Position numbers and translations under genes: made by a program. This document shows, piece after piece, positions 25,101 through 37,774 of a stretch of 64,000 nucleotides of DNA (the first letter of the stretch is position 1; each line of letters opens with the position of its first letter). This stretch comes from Whitmania pigra (taxonomy: Eukaryota > Annelida > Clitellata > Hirudinida > Haemopidae). Location of the stretch: NCBI GenBank assembly GCA_021613335.1, contig JAJTWR010000159.1:3630001-3694000 (forward strand), written 5' to 3'. Below the pieces are notes generated by a model, which was not told the origin of the DNA, searched no databases, and worked only from the letters and a program-made list of their open reading frames with translations.

Positions 25101-28100
25101 TACAGTTACTTTAAATGTAAAAGTACCGAAGATGACATAACCAAGTCTTCAAACCAGGGCCGGATTTACCCAGGCGTAGGCCTCAGTGAAGTGTCACATC
25201 CAGGCCATGTCTAAATGCTACTCTATTTCAAACTGTTTTTCGCTCCTTCTACTACGCCATCTAGTAGAGATTGGATGGTCACTTGTTATTATTCATTAGT
25301 TTGATGTATGATATTAAAACTGTACGAATGCCCAAGCCCCCGAGGTTTTTCTAGGCGTAAATTTACTATTGTCGCAATACTATTGTTGGTATTGTCTCAA
25401 AATGCACTAAGCAAAAGTGGTGGATTTACACTTTTAGTTTTAAATTTTTAATTAATGCTTAGTTTTTGCTACATTACTTTGAAGCGCTTTTGTTGGACAA
25501 GTAAACTTATTATTTCCGTATTTCAGAAAACCTTATCTTTTAAGTAAGTACTTCGTTAAGAGGAAAAAGTGCTTTGGTTGCACTTAAATAAAGTAACGTA
25601 ATAAGGTAAGTAAAGTAATAAAGTAAAATTTAATAAATTTAAATCGTTACTAAACAACTGGTTCCTCAAGAGGTTGTCTTAGTCCTGTCAGAAGTTTTCG
25701 AGATAATCGAAATGCAATTGCAGTGAAAGACACATCCGATTAGAAAAGCCAATGCTACTCCATTTACTTAATTCCGCACATGAAATCCATAGGTACTTGT
25801 GGCCCCTACTAAATTTAATATCACACTAAAATAGATTGAAACGCAGGCTATCAATCTGGATAAATAAAAACTCCACGCGTGTTCGCCCATTGATGGCTTC
25901 ATTCATTTTGATTAAAATTAAACTTTTTATTTCACAGGAACCAACAGTTTTCTAATAAAATTAACCCAAACCATTTTATACTTGCATTTTGTAACTCGAT
26001 ACCGTCTTTATCTCAAATTTCTTTCACGTTTTCCGCATAATTTTTATCCAATTACAATGACTAATTTGTCATAATAACTTAATTATACATACTTCTCCTA
26101 CCAATAAAAATTATAAATAAAAACTAGACTTCACTGCTTTATTTGCTAAAACTGTGTACACATCCAAATTACAGATATCTTAGGGGAGGTCCACTAATTC
26201 CAGAACAAACAAAGGAACAAAGTCTAGGAAGTTATTCTTCTCAGTAACGACGAAACAGCTGGATATTGGCGCAGGTGGTGTGAAACCATAACGTGTAGTG
26301 GAGGAAGTTGTGCATTATAAGTTATGATTCATAACCTACTCAGGAACGAATTTTCGGACAGGTTTTTCACTTTATTTATAACAACTTGACGCTTGTTTCG
26401 AGTCGCTGCGTACATCTTGTCTGGACTCCAATTAAGAACTCTCCGTTACTACTGCTTCCAAGGAGTGACAAACATTTTTTCAATTCGACATTTTCAGCGG
26501 AATAACAATTTCCATCTGAAAAGGCAATAAAACAACCGGTGTCGACTCTGACCCCACGTGAAGGAGAGAAACGGGGGTGCAGAGGTTGCAAGGTGTCATC
26601 CCATTTGATTCGAAGGCGGAATTGAAATGCGCAGCACGCGGTTGAGCGTCCTGGTGCAATTAATCAACAAGCGACCTCTGATGGTCATGCGATGACTCTT
26701 TTAATCCTACTGGTAGGAGTAGTCGCTAGCTGATTAGCATACTCGCTTTAATGTTTGCTTTCGAACCACTGTTAAATGGCGAACTTTGTTACTTTCCTCC
26801 AAATTTTGAAACTGTGAAAGTTTATTTTTCAGCGACAAGTGAACAGGTGACGGAATTTATATTGCTTGAGAAGTTTTTAATCAGAAGATATTACATTTCC
26901 GGATGGATTATGCCCATCCATTCGACACTTTACAACAATTTTTTTCTCTAATTTTTTTTTGTTTCTTCATCAATTTCATTCCCCTCATTAAACAAATTAT
27001 TCTAAGTTTAATACGGTTACTCGGCCATTAATTATGTGAAAATAAAAATTAAGTTATCGCCACGCATTTAGTGAATTACAAGCTTAATGAGAAGTAATAG
27101 CCTAAAATGTGAACATTAGTCGATAATTATGATGAAATAATTGCACATAAATCTCAGAAAATCCAGAAAACTAACGCTATTAGTCTGCTCATGGCAGCGA
27201 TTTCACTTGTTTTCACTCAGTTCAATTTCCTTTGTCATCAATATTTTAGTCATGCGGCGTCAAAAAATGTTATTGCTTATTATTTATTCATAAAAATATG
27301 CACGGGTAAAATGCAATTTATAATTCTATTATAAAAAAAAAATAAATATAAAGACTTTCGGAATTTTTATGCGACGTGTTCATTTTATCATGCCGGGAAT
27401 CGAAAATATCAACGGCAAGAATTTTGTAATACCTCTTGGATATTTAAGATTTAATAAAATAAATAACTGACAATCAGCTTTTAATTTCCCTAGGCTCCAC
27501 CACGCTCGGGTACGAACCGAAGCTGCGGCCAAATTGGGACGTCGAGATCAACCAGGCCCTCATTCCTGATCCTTCTCAGACTTTCCTCGACGATGCCGTG
27601 GTGGTTGCTTGGGAAGTTTTTGTGAAGATGATCAGCCACCAGCACTCTGTTTATCTCCAGGTTTGGCGACCAAAACCTCACATTCCAGATTTCAGACGAG
27701 TTCTCTATCAGACTCGCACGAAAGTAGACAAGAGAAAATTCGGTTCCAGCTACGTGCTGATTGGACAGACTTTTTTCCAACCGAAGACCTTGCTTCTACA
27801 GACATTGAATCTGAGAGAAGAGGAGCAAATTCCAGTCAAAAGAGGAGACGTATTAGGTTTCTACCATCCACATTCCAACCCCCTTGCGTTCGATTTCGTT
27901 CCGTGCGCCTTCCTCGAACAGCTGAGTCGATGGTCAAAACTGCCAGAGAACTTCAAACGTCCCATGAAACCAGGAGAGGAGCTTGGATTTCAGAGTCACT
28001 TTCTTCCGAATCGAACAGCAGAAGACCGGACGCTCAAGTTTCCGTCAAATCGAAGTTCTGACCTCCTCTGCCGTCAATACTCCTTCGTGGCAGTTTTAGG

Positions 28101-28863
28101 TCTGTTTCCGCTTGAAATCAGTAACTCCGATAAGAGGAAAAATAAAGGGCTTTAGTGGGTTTTACTTTAAACTGCAATAAAACTTCTCGAACGCAGGTTT
28201 AAGTACCCGACATTCTCTTTGAGATGTTGCCAGTGGCTAATGGTGGCTCTTGGTTTTGTGAGTTCGAGAGTTTTAAATGGCCAATGTTGGCAGACGTGAT
28301 GCGTTCGTTGTCGCGTTGAGGCTTAGAACACACCATCTTTGAATGAACCATTCCCGAAGAACGTGTTAAGCGGCAAGTTTTATCACTTTTTTATTTTTCA
28401 ACTCCAGTGTTAAGGAACAATGGAGTTTTATTTTCACGCATTGAAGCGTGCGTTGAAGAGTCAAATGTTACGTGTTGATACAGTTGTTTGATCTCCACCA
28501 GCCAACCTGTCCACTCCAGAACGCACCCGATCCATCGACGACTGGTCGTGTCCTGACCACAACAAGCCTTTCCATCTGCGAGGAATCCTCTCCGAAACTC
28601 GATACCCCTCTTCCATTTTGTCTAACTTGCACTCCGATGACGTCGCCGTAGACCGGAAGCATGACGAATTCAGGAGCCAGCCTTCATCCAGCCTGCATCA
28701 TCATCATCATCACCATCACCACCGTCACACGGTAGATTTTTCAACGGACGTGAACGAAACTTATTTCACCTCCGTCATCGTCATCATCATCACGAGTTGC
28801 CTTATGGTCATTATGTTTTGTGTCGGAGTCGCCTCATACCTTGTGGCCACCAGCTGCAAATGA
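22191..28863 (+). CDS. Novel putative type I membrane protein with poly-His juxtamembrane run
   Basis: Three exons join in phase 1: 22191-23111, 27494-28120 and 28520-28863 (TGA), about 630 residues, with the 5' end open. The introns are 4.4 kb and 0.4 kb. Part 1 (GSWCHLNTGLVQLKLWSPTE, then a charged Gln/Lys stretch) leads into a cysteine-containing region ending SYYFAFVKVADC. Exon 2 has a beta-rich domain with VYLQVWRPKP, YVLIGQTF, PVKRGDVLGFYHP and a second GEELGFQ copy-like segment. The last exon carries nine histidines, a short acidic spacer with an NET sequon, one helix (VIVIIITSCLMVIMFCVGVA) and a tail of only a few residues. The first in-frame ATG in exon 1 is 22295, but the frame is open back to the acceptor at 22189-22190. 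No family was recognised. An ectodomain role at the cell surface is inference. Confidence 0.55.
23112..27493. other. 4.4-kb intron of the novel membrane protein gene
   Basis: AT-rich sequence with no supported internal exon. It holds a hAT-like terminal sequence at 25155 (CAGGGCCGGATTTA). Short open frames at 26376-26951 have no splice or family support. Confidence 0.4.
25155..25350. mobile_element. Possible hAT-type element end
   Basis: CAGGGCCGGATTTACC at 25155-25170 matches the usual look of hAT-superfamily termini (CAGGGCCGG...). No inverted partner or 8-bp target duplication was found, so this may be a truncated copy. The right boundary is arbitrary. Confidence 0.3.
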
Positions 28864-31800
28864 TGATAGGGTTTCAGAGCAGAGACATTCATGAAACTTG
28901 CATTTTATCGCTTCTCTCGATAGAGGACTTTGCTCCAGACCGCAAGCAAATGGTTTTATTTTGTCATCATAAAGTTCTTCTGTAAAACAAAATGGAGAAT
29001 ATTTCGAGAAATGAACCGCTTTATGACCAGAGTCTTCCTTGAAAACGTTCCACGAAACAATCAATTAAAAACGCATCGCGCAATAAACTGTAGCAAACAA
29101 TTTTCAGACGAGAATTTACTTTCCGGCACAAAAAGAATTTAATTTTTAGATAAATGAATTAATTCTGACTTCGGCCATCCGATGTTTCAGCAGAATTTAA
29201 AAATAATTTCTCTTAGTTTTGTGCTGCCACAAAAAAAGAAAAGAAACCAGTCGCAGTATCTGCTCGAATTCACGCGATGTTAACAGAAAAAACAACAAAC
29301 ATCTCCAAGAATCACCAGATACGTGCCACGTCTGCCAAGAAATTGTTATAAAAACAGTTGGAGGAGCAAAAGTCCTAATCATCTAGCCATAAAACGACGT
29401 TAATAAAATACACATACACACATACATAGCCACAAACATTTTCCTATTTCATGTTTTTATTAAAATTGTGAGAAATATTGAAGATCTTGGGTTAAATTAA
29501 AAATTTTTATTTTATTCATAATTTTGATTTACGTCGGTTACAAACTTATAATTACTTAAGATCAAAAAGGAATAACTCGGTTATCCTCTGAACAATTGAA
29601 TACAAAAATAATTGCTGGAATCGTGCCTTGGCATTCGGCGAGAAACATCTGTTGCAACTCGAGGGCAGACGAGAACATCCCAGAACTCGCAAATAACGGA
29701 ACGAAACGAAATAGAAATTTTCGGATTTCTTGAGTCGATGGGATAGCAGCAATTAATGTCAGAATGTTAGGAGGAAGGAATGGCAAAATGCGATCGCTTC
29801 AATCTCCCCGGAATGATCGGGTGACGACATTAACAAGACGGATGCGATGACCCACGTACCCTGGAAAATAAAAATACATCAACGATTGTTATCAGGCCTG
29901 AAAGCGCGACAACTATTATGCGTTCTTCCACATTTTGCCTCTTCCGCTCGACAGTTCTAGGAATTTAATTGCAATTTAATCAAAGCACGTTGGAGAATGA
30001 AGATAAAAATCTCCATGAAAGTCAGGAGGTTTGTCGGAAATCGCGGAGGCGCTGAGGAATGGGTTCCTTTCTCCAGCGTGACCATCGTTGAGAGAACACA
30101 TAACACAAGAACGAATTTTTCTCTTGTCAGCTGCGTTTTTAACATTGTTGCACTGTCTTCATGTTTTCCATCACTTTCATTCCGTTAGAAATGATTTATT
30201 GTTAATTGATGCGGAGCCTTGTTTTCTTGGATAGTCGACGTTTGTGCCAAGAAAAGACAACATTTTACCGCCGAAACATAAATTCATAACCACACCCTGA
30301 TGGGTAACTACCCTTGGCTAACTCTTTGTCAAGGTCTAAACATGGTTAAGTTGAGTGAGCATCAGATGAAGCGTGACTGACGCCAGCAAAGAAACATGAA
30401 TTGTATATGATTCGTCGTTTTATCTCGTATCACGTGACCACTCCACTCCCCTCGTGACCTAAGCACGGTCAAGGATAGCTCGATCAAGCTTCCTGAATGA
30501 CGTCATTAATGTATTCATGATCTGTCATTGAATGGATGAAATTGTAGGTCTCACAAACGTCACTTGAATCATTATTTTGTGAGTTTCAACTCCTTATTTG
30601 TGCAGCCTTAAAATCAAAAGGACTTAAGTCGAGTTCATGGAAATGAGGAAAGCAACTTCTTTTCCAAAGTTTTTGAGTCTCTTCTCCTGATAAGGAAGGA
30701 GTTGGGATGAGTAAAAATATCTTTCAGGGAAACAGGAAATCTTTATTGGCCAATGGAAGACGACCCCCGTTTACTGCGTGACTATAAACAATCGCTGTCT
30801 CTCTGTAAAAGATGATGGCAAACTCAAAACTGCGTCCTTTTGTTCGTTGACTAAGCGTGATTCCAGACCCCAAGAAGACTGAAGAATGTCAGAGAGTTTG
30901 TATTTTATCTTCCAGTTGTGGTGCCCGCCAGGACAGAGGTCGTCAAAATCAGAAACACAAGAATGACCTCGGTTTGTCGCCGTTCGTAGGCGGAGATGTT
31001 TCTCGATAATCTATGATTTCTTGGATATTTCACGATAAATCACGTTGCTGCCCGCTAGGGGGATCTGATATTTTAGTGTGATCAGTATCGGACTCCTTTG
31101 ATCTCATCGAACGAATGAATATTTTCGTGATTCCGTAAAAGTTGTCATCAACAATGGATTTAAGAAGTATTTCTGACTTTAATTTTAGTCCGGTATCCTA
31201 ACCAGCTTAGAAATTGATAAGGTATTGCTATTGATAAGGCAACACAATATAATGAAACAATGTTCACGTCGTTATAATTAATTAGCATAATTAGCTTTGT
31301 TAATTAAATTTATTTTTGCTGAAAACACGTAATTGAAGAGTTGATTAGAAGCAGAGGTTTTCACATGAGGAGATGATGAAAGCTTGGATATTTTTCATAA
31401 TTTTTCTTTCTTTTCATTTAATTTTTAAGGATTACCTTCTCAACTTCTTGTTGTTTATTTATTAACGTCTCAACTTTTCCAGCATAAGCATAGGTAAGTT
31501 TTTTTTCAGTTTTAAATTCTTGTATACCACGACCACCATAATCATCATCACCACTAATCCTGGAAGCCCTTCGTGCCAAAGTTACATCTTTTCATAATTA
31601 AGGTGAATAAGAATTATTAAAAAATGATGCTAAGAAATTATGTTAAGAAATGAAGATGAAAAGTCTGCAGTGACACGTTTTCAAAAGTAAGGAATGTCGG
31701 CTTGAAGCTTTAAAAATCACTGAAATCTCACAAGACATCACGCCCTGTTTCTTTTGAAACCATCCGGGCTTCAGTAACATTTATTTATTATATATTAATA

Positions 31801-33239
31801 TATTAATATAATTATATCTTATATTAGTAATTCAGTATTAAGTAAAATAATCATTTCATTTAAACTATGTACTAAATTTCCAAAATCATTTGTCTTCGAG
31901 ATTGAGAATTTGCTTTATGATGTGAATTTCTTTACGGAAAAAAAATAAATGTTTATTAAAGGCAATAGTTTATAATTTAAAATATTAACATGCTTTTCTT
32001 TGGCGCGTTTATTAACACTTTGTCGATAAAAAGTTCGTTCTTCAATGTTTATCTATGGAAATGTTGCTTTCAAATGAGCGAATGAAACCCTTTCAGGCCT
32101 CATCAAAGAAGTCTCCGAATCGTGAACAAAATAACGAACTCGTCTGCGTTTGAGACCCGAAGCGCAATTTTTTCCCCAATTTTCCAGCTTTTTACAGAAG
32201 TTACAGGCGGAATTTTAATTTTAGCGCCAACAGGAAGTTTCGTCGTAAAAGGCTTTAAAATTTCTGGAAAGTTAAAAATTCATAACACCGATCGCTGAGA
32301 TAATTAACGATGATGACATGACAACACTTGTTAATCATTGGAGTTGTGAAATTATAGCTCGTCTTGCTAATGACCATTTTCCTTGTTGCATAAGAACCTT
32401 CAATTTTTTTAAAGAAAAAAACCAATAATTGAAGTTTGTCTCAGTTATCAATGAAACCATGAACTTGTAATTGTGTATAAAATGATATAATAATTAATAT
32501 TTTCTACTATTTACACGCTGTAAGTAAAACCCTATTGTTTTCTTGGAGAAATTTTATTTTTTCTCATCTTTCACCTTTGTAAAGCCTCCTATGGACACCT
32601 TTTCTGATGTGATATTCATTTTGAACCAATAGCTTGTGGTATTAGATTTCAATTCTCTTTGTTTTTGATATCCAATATTATAGGAGGCGTGGTTTTGACA
32701 TTTCAAGGAGAAGATTAATCTTAATTTGTTAATCAAGGCGAAGAACAATTAGTAGAAACATTGTTAAAATTGGTATCGGGACACAAACATCATTAAACAT
32801 GATGATGTGACTCTGTTCCTATTTTGAAGTGAAAATAACATCTGATTCAAGTATTTACAAACAAAAGTAGCTTTTTTAATGTTTCTGCAGTAATTAAACG
32901 TATGAATGTTTGATACGTTAATAATTATTGAAACTATAAACAGACAGATGGATTTAAGCAACGTCGGGATGTGCCACTAGACCAGTGCCCCCAAAGAAAA
33001 TAATATTTAATAATAATTATATATTTAAATATAAATTTAAAAAAAGTCTTTTTTATGCTTGTGAGTGGAAACGGGACTTGGAAAAGAAATGGCTCGCCAT
33101 CAAAAGTCTCGGGACCCGGGTACAATAATAGTAATAATAATATTATAATATCCGGTCCTGAATATAAAATAGTTTAGCGTGGAAAATTAAAGTCATTTAA
33201 CTCTGCTTGTCTCAAACATTTGCTACAAAGGCCTATTTA
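28864..33239. other. Gap without a supported gene
   Basis: About 4.4 kb between the novel membrane gene and the minus-strand helix-rich gene. It includes a CACGTG site at 30431-30436, AT-rich tracts and a possible DNA-element fragment near 32940-33165 whose right edge reads ATCCGGTCCTG. No coding exon could be supported. Confidence 0.4.
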
Positions 33240-36168
33240 TCATCGCTGACAGCCTTCTTTTCTGAAGCTTTTTGACAATTTTATGCTTGAAAAATAAACC
33301 ATATCACATCCTTCTGGGTCGAAATTAAATACCTTACAGTTTTTAGTCAAACAATTTATTTAAGCTATTTGACTAATTTGTCGAGAAATTATTTTTTCAC
33401 TTTTTGATTAATAACATATCAAACTGAATAAATTCAATTTAAGTTCAATAAAATGACAACTAAACACAAATTGCTAAGTTAGCATAAATTCATCGTCAAT
33501 TAAATTATCTAATTAGATATTTAAAAATATCGATTACATCATCATCGTCGTCGTCGTCGTTATCACCATCGCCATCATCTCATTTTCGACCTTGAAACAA
33601 ACCTGAGATATTTGTACACTATGGCGGCCTTGATGTCAGTCAAAGCAATGAGCAAAGTCCATTCGATCTTGCTGAAATGAATGCACAGCTGTTTCGGTAT
33701 CGCTAAATTTTGAAACCCTGGAGCGATCCACATCCGCAAAAGATGATTCGCAGATTCTTTGAAAACTCCACTCCAACATTTTTGGAGAAGCATTTTGAAG
33801 GTAAATGGTAAATGGTCTGCAAGAAAATATACGAGAAGTAAGTTGAGGTCAATTCTAGGCGTGAAAAGCAATTTACTCATCAATCAAAAAAAAAATTGAA
33901 AACTATGAAAATAAGAAATTACTTTATTTTTAGGCGCAACAAATTACTAGATTGGTGGAGTGAGTATGAGCTGGTAAATTTAACGATTAAATACAAATTT
34001 TACAATCAGACCACTTGACATAAAATTAGAATTGTATTTATGGTGCTTTTCAAAATTAAACGTAATCATGTTTTGTTTGGTAGATGTCAATATTTTAGAC
34101 ATAATTTTGTTGCATATTTACCAAGCATTTCTTATAACGTCATTTAATTTTCAGTAGTTACTAATATTTATAACATATAATCCAATATATATAATCCAAG
34201 CACGCTAACAAAAAATCTGAAAAAACGAAAATTGAAGCAACATCAGACGAATAATTTAAAAATATAAGGACAAGTCTCAATGAAGAATAGATGTACAAAA
34301 CATGTGATTTGACATCCTCTGTGACAGATTTGAGTCGAGATGCTAATCTAAATGATTGATGGACGCTGTTCTTCTTTGAATTAAGACTTTGTTATAATTT
34401 TATACCAGGGTTTCATTTGTTTTTGGTTGTTAATTAATACACTGCCCATTTGAACAAATAACAGATTTTAAAAAATTCAGTCGAACCATATTTCATGTAA
34501 TAAAACTCCTTTCGCAAACAATGTCTTTTAAAAGTTATACTTAATTCTTAATACTTAACTAAATTTTTGTGAATATAATTTTAAAAAATTTAGTCATGTT
34601 AATGACAAGCATTAAAAAGTCATAGCAACCTGAAAAACAAAGGCTACAATTTTACAAAAAAAAAATGTTGCTTTGCGTCACAATGTAGTGTTAAGCTGTA
34701 AGTCCAACCGTATTGTTTTGATGTATATTTCTGTTGTCAATATAAAATATCAAACAAAGTCTTCCATCTATTCCTTTAATTCGAGATAATTTATTTAATT
34801 AGGGGGAAATGGGATAAAACTGGCCAGTCGGGTAAAATGAGCATTAAGTAAAAACACTACAAAAAGCGACCAGCATAAAACCCTACATTATCGCCATAAT
34901 TATTAATATTATTATTACTATTACTATAAATGTGCTTTAGCAAACAACCGTTGTAAAGGTATTTAACCAAAATCTCTTTGAAGTTTGTTAAAGCTACTTT
35001 CATAATTTTAATTGCAATACACAATTTGAATTCACTCCTTGAATCTATCAATGATGCAATGAATCTGTCAAAAAGTTTTGTAGTGACCTTGAATAAGTCA
35101 GTTAAAAAACAAATGAGATAAAGTTGCATAACTTAATTACCCTAGCAGCCTATAGCATTCATAATCGGCCATAAGAGTTTCTTGTGGGACATGTTCGAGC
35201 AATTGAAGGTAGGTCGTGTCATAAAGAGCCGTTTTTGGACGTTGATTCCTAGTCAATACCTATAATTCAGGAGACAAATTAAGTTTTGTTTTGAAATAAC
35301 TTTGCTTAAAATGAGAAGTTTAGTACTACTTAAACAAATTAATTAAGCTTTCATAACCTACCATACGTTTGTAGTTATCATGATAGGAACTAAAACAGCT
35401 CTGAGATATAAGCGTGATTGTTTCTTCGGAATACAATACTGTCTCTATGTAAACAATACAAATCAATGAAATAAGATCAAAACATTGGTGAAATTATAAT
35501 CAAAGATCACACAAACTCGATATATTTGCAATTATTTTAACACCTTCAGGGTATAACAGGTCATCAATTTCAAAGGATTTGCTATCTGACACATCTGGCA
35601 AAATGGAGCTGAAATATTTTATAAAGAAATCACCAATGAACAGTATTACGTCTTGTTAAGAAACTTTATAATTAATCTAATTATTGTTATGATTTGAAAA
35701 CACTTAAATGAAATGGAATAGAATCATTTGAAATAATTTTGCGAAAACTAATAGAAAATAACCTTATTTTTAAAGAAACATTTTTAAATCTTTCAATACT
35801 ATTTTCATCCGGCTAAAAATAAATTTTTTTATAAGTAAAACGTCTTAATAAATGTACTTAATGACTATTATTCCACGAATGGAAGGTCCTCACTTCAGTA
35901 TTTATTTCGCATAATTCCTTTAATGTCATAATTTGCCCTTCTAAATCTGAAATTGTTTTTTATTACCATGATTTACTAAAATAATTAATTTTTAAATTAT
36001 CTAAAAGCAATATCTAACCAATTGCGTCACCATCGGGTATTCCAACATTGGCCATCATTTCATATAAATTTCTGTAACTTTAAAATATAAAGCTAAATCG
36101 TTGATGCTTCATAAGTTTAACGTTTGAAAATCTTACGAAGAGTTTATGAATTTTACTTCAATGTCTAT
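33240..36168 (-). CDS. Unrecognised helix-rich protein (5' end open)
   Basis: Ten exons join in phase: 36168-36137, 36071-36019, 35946-35894, 35812-35763, 35608-35544, 35444-35362, 35259-35141, 35064-34949, 33816-33603 and 33285-33240 (TGA). Together they give about 275 residues. Marks include NLYEMMANVGIPDGDAID, LEGQIMTLKELCEINTE, ETVLYSEETITLISQSC, MADYECYRLLGFIASLIDSR and KMLLQKCWSGVFKESANHLL. It is mostly amphipathic helix and may contain ARM/HEAT-like repeats. No signal peptide or membrane span is seen. The first exon's acceptor is weak and no start ATG was found, so upstream exons are missing. The terminal exon (SIKLSKSFRKEGCQR) fits in phase but is short. Family unknown. Confidence 0.55.
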
Positions 36169-36880
36169 CTCAGGTTGTTATAAAATAAGTATGCGGCGTA
36201 AAATTAAAAATAGAGCTATTTTCGATCACCCGGGAAAAGTTGGCTCATGAACTTTATTAAGGAATAAAAGATACTTCATGATTTAAAGCTTTTATATTCT
36301 TATTTGAAACATTACATTTTTAAATTGTCAAATTGTTTTAAATTTATAACAAATACATAAATAAATCTAGTATTAAATCAATTATATTTTTATATTATGT
36401 ATAAATATATAGAGTTAATACTTCAAATCATCAAATAGGGTCATCGAATGTATTTCTGATGTAGCGGACAAAAAGGACCACATCTGTAAAATGTAATAAC
36501 ATGTAATAAGCAGATGCATTATTCATAAAATTTTAAATAAATTTTAGAAAAAAATTATCCTAAAATTATCTTAGATATGCTATTTTATGCTGTATGCTGC
36601 ACAGTGTATTTTTAGTCTTTTTAGTCTATGCTACGCCAGAATAGATTTCAAGAAAGCTCCATTTAGTATTGCCTGGAGAACCTGGAGAAGGACTTTGGCA
36701 CCAAATCTGGTCATTTGTGGTCAATTAACAGGTTGACCTGCTCTCAGATTGATAAACCATTTTATTTAACAGTATTTATAAAAATACAAATGATAAACAA
36801 ACTACAAAATGATGACCCGTCAAAATAGACCGGCGACAAAATATCCCAGGACAAAATATAACTGAGAAAAATATTACTCT
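36169..36880. other. Gap upstream of the helix-rich gene
   Basis: AT-rich sequence without a supported exon. It probably holds missing 5' exons or the promoter of the minus-strand helix-rich gene. Confidence 0.35.
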
Positions 36881-37140
36881 TATTTATTTATCCGGTCGAA
36901 GGGCTAATAGCTAATACGACCAGCCCCATCACACACGAAAAACAAGCAGTAAGCATCGAGCGAGGAAAAGCAAAGTTCACAGAAAATTAGTCGGTAATTG
37001 ATAAAAATTTTGAAAAATTGATATCAAGCAGTAATTATTTAAATCGCGAAAAAGTGCCGGCATATACCACGCCGTCTGGTAGGGAGTTCCAGATGGCATC
37101 GACTTTGTTAAAAAAAGTTTTTTAGTGGCATTGCTAGCCC
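36881..37140 (-). mobile_element. 3' fragment of a LINE (L2/CR1-like) retrotransposon
   Basis: On the minus strand, 37112-37038 encodes FFNKVDAIWNSLPDGVV...FSRFK and a stop, the characteristic C-terminal end of non-LTR reverse transcriptases (WNSLP..VV......F). Downstream comes a tail with GGTCGTATTAGCTATTAGCC CTTCGACCGG and then an (AATA)n run at about 36881-36892, the usual 3' end of invertebrate L2/CR1-type elements. The 5' portion is missing and the frame is broken just upstream, so this is a dead 5'-truncated copy. Confidence 0.8.
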
Positions 37141-37774
37141 CCTGTTCGATTATAGTCTGAAAATTGAAAGAAAATTAAGAGATCACTTTTAACAAGACCA
37201 TTCAGCAATTTTAACAAAAAGCATCAATCTGAAATTAAATATAAATTTATTCTCATATTACTGGGCTGGATGCTTTTTTGTCAGAAAGACTGTAAACGTG
37301 ACACACTCAACAATTCTGACACCAGCCTTAACTGCCATGTATCACTCCAATCTATGAGCTTGTCAATTGCTTCCTGGAGATTGTGACTGGCTTGATTTTT
37401 TTATGAGTTGAATACATTAACCGAAACTAATCCCGAATTTAATTCGAAATTAGTGGTTTTAATGCTTTTATGACAGGTTTGAGTTTATCAGGTACCAGGA
37501 AATTTCATTAAGTGGAGGATTAATCGACTAAAATATTATTAAAAATCCAGCTAATATCTCAGTTTCTATTGACCCCATCTATGGACTTTTCAGGTTGGCA
37601 TTTAATATGCTTATCAACAATGTTGTGCAGTAACAAATTAAATGTAATCAGTTTACTGTACTTAAGTACTGCCGTAGTACTTTTTACTTGTATTATTTTC
37701 GACATACTTTTACTTTGTTATTTGTCTGCCACAAGGCGTCACAAAGTAACGGCTGTTGCTAGTTAGGGTTTGGA

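Noticed and set aside
28618..28863. Histidine-run frame as an independent 81-residue gene
   Set aside because: It is better explained as part of the last exon of the 22-29 kb gene, since the frame extends upstream to an acceptor in matching phase.
32554..33125. Minus-strand frames near 32.6-33.1 kb
   Set aside because: Low-complexity, AT-rich, partly inside a possible DNA-element fragment; no splice support or family.
34857..34948. Extension of the helix-rich gene's eighth exon through NSNNNINNYGDN to a stop
   Set aside because: The tail is microsatellite-like, and a donor at 34948 joins in phase to the well-formed exon at 33816.
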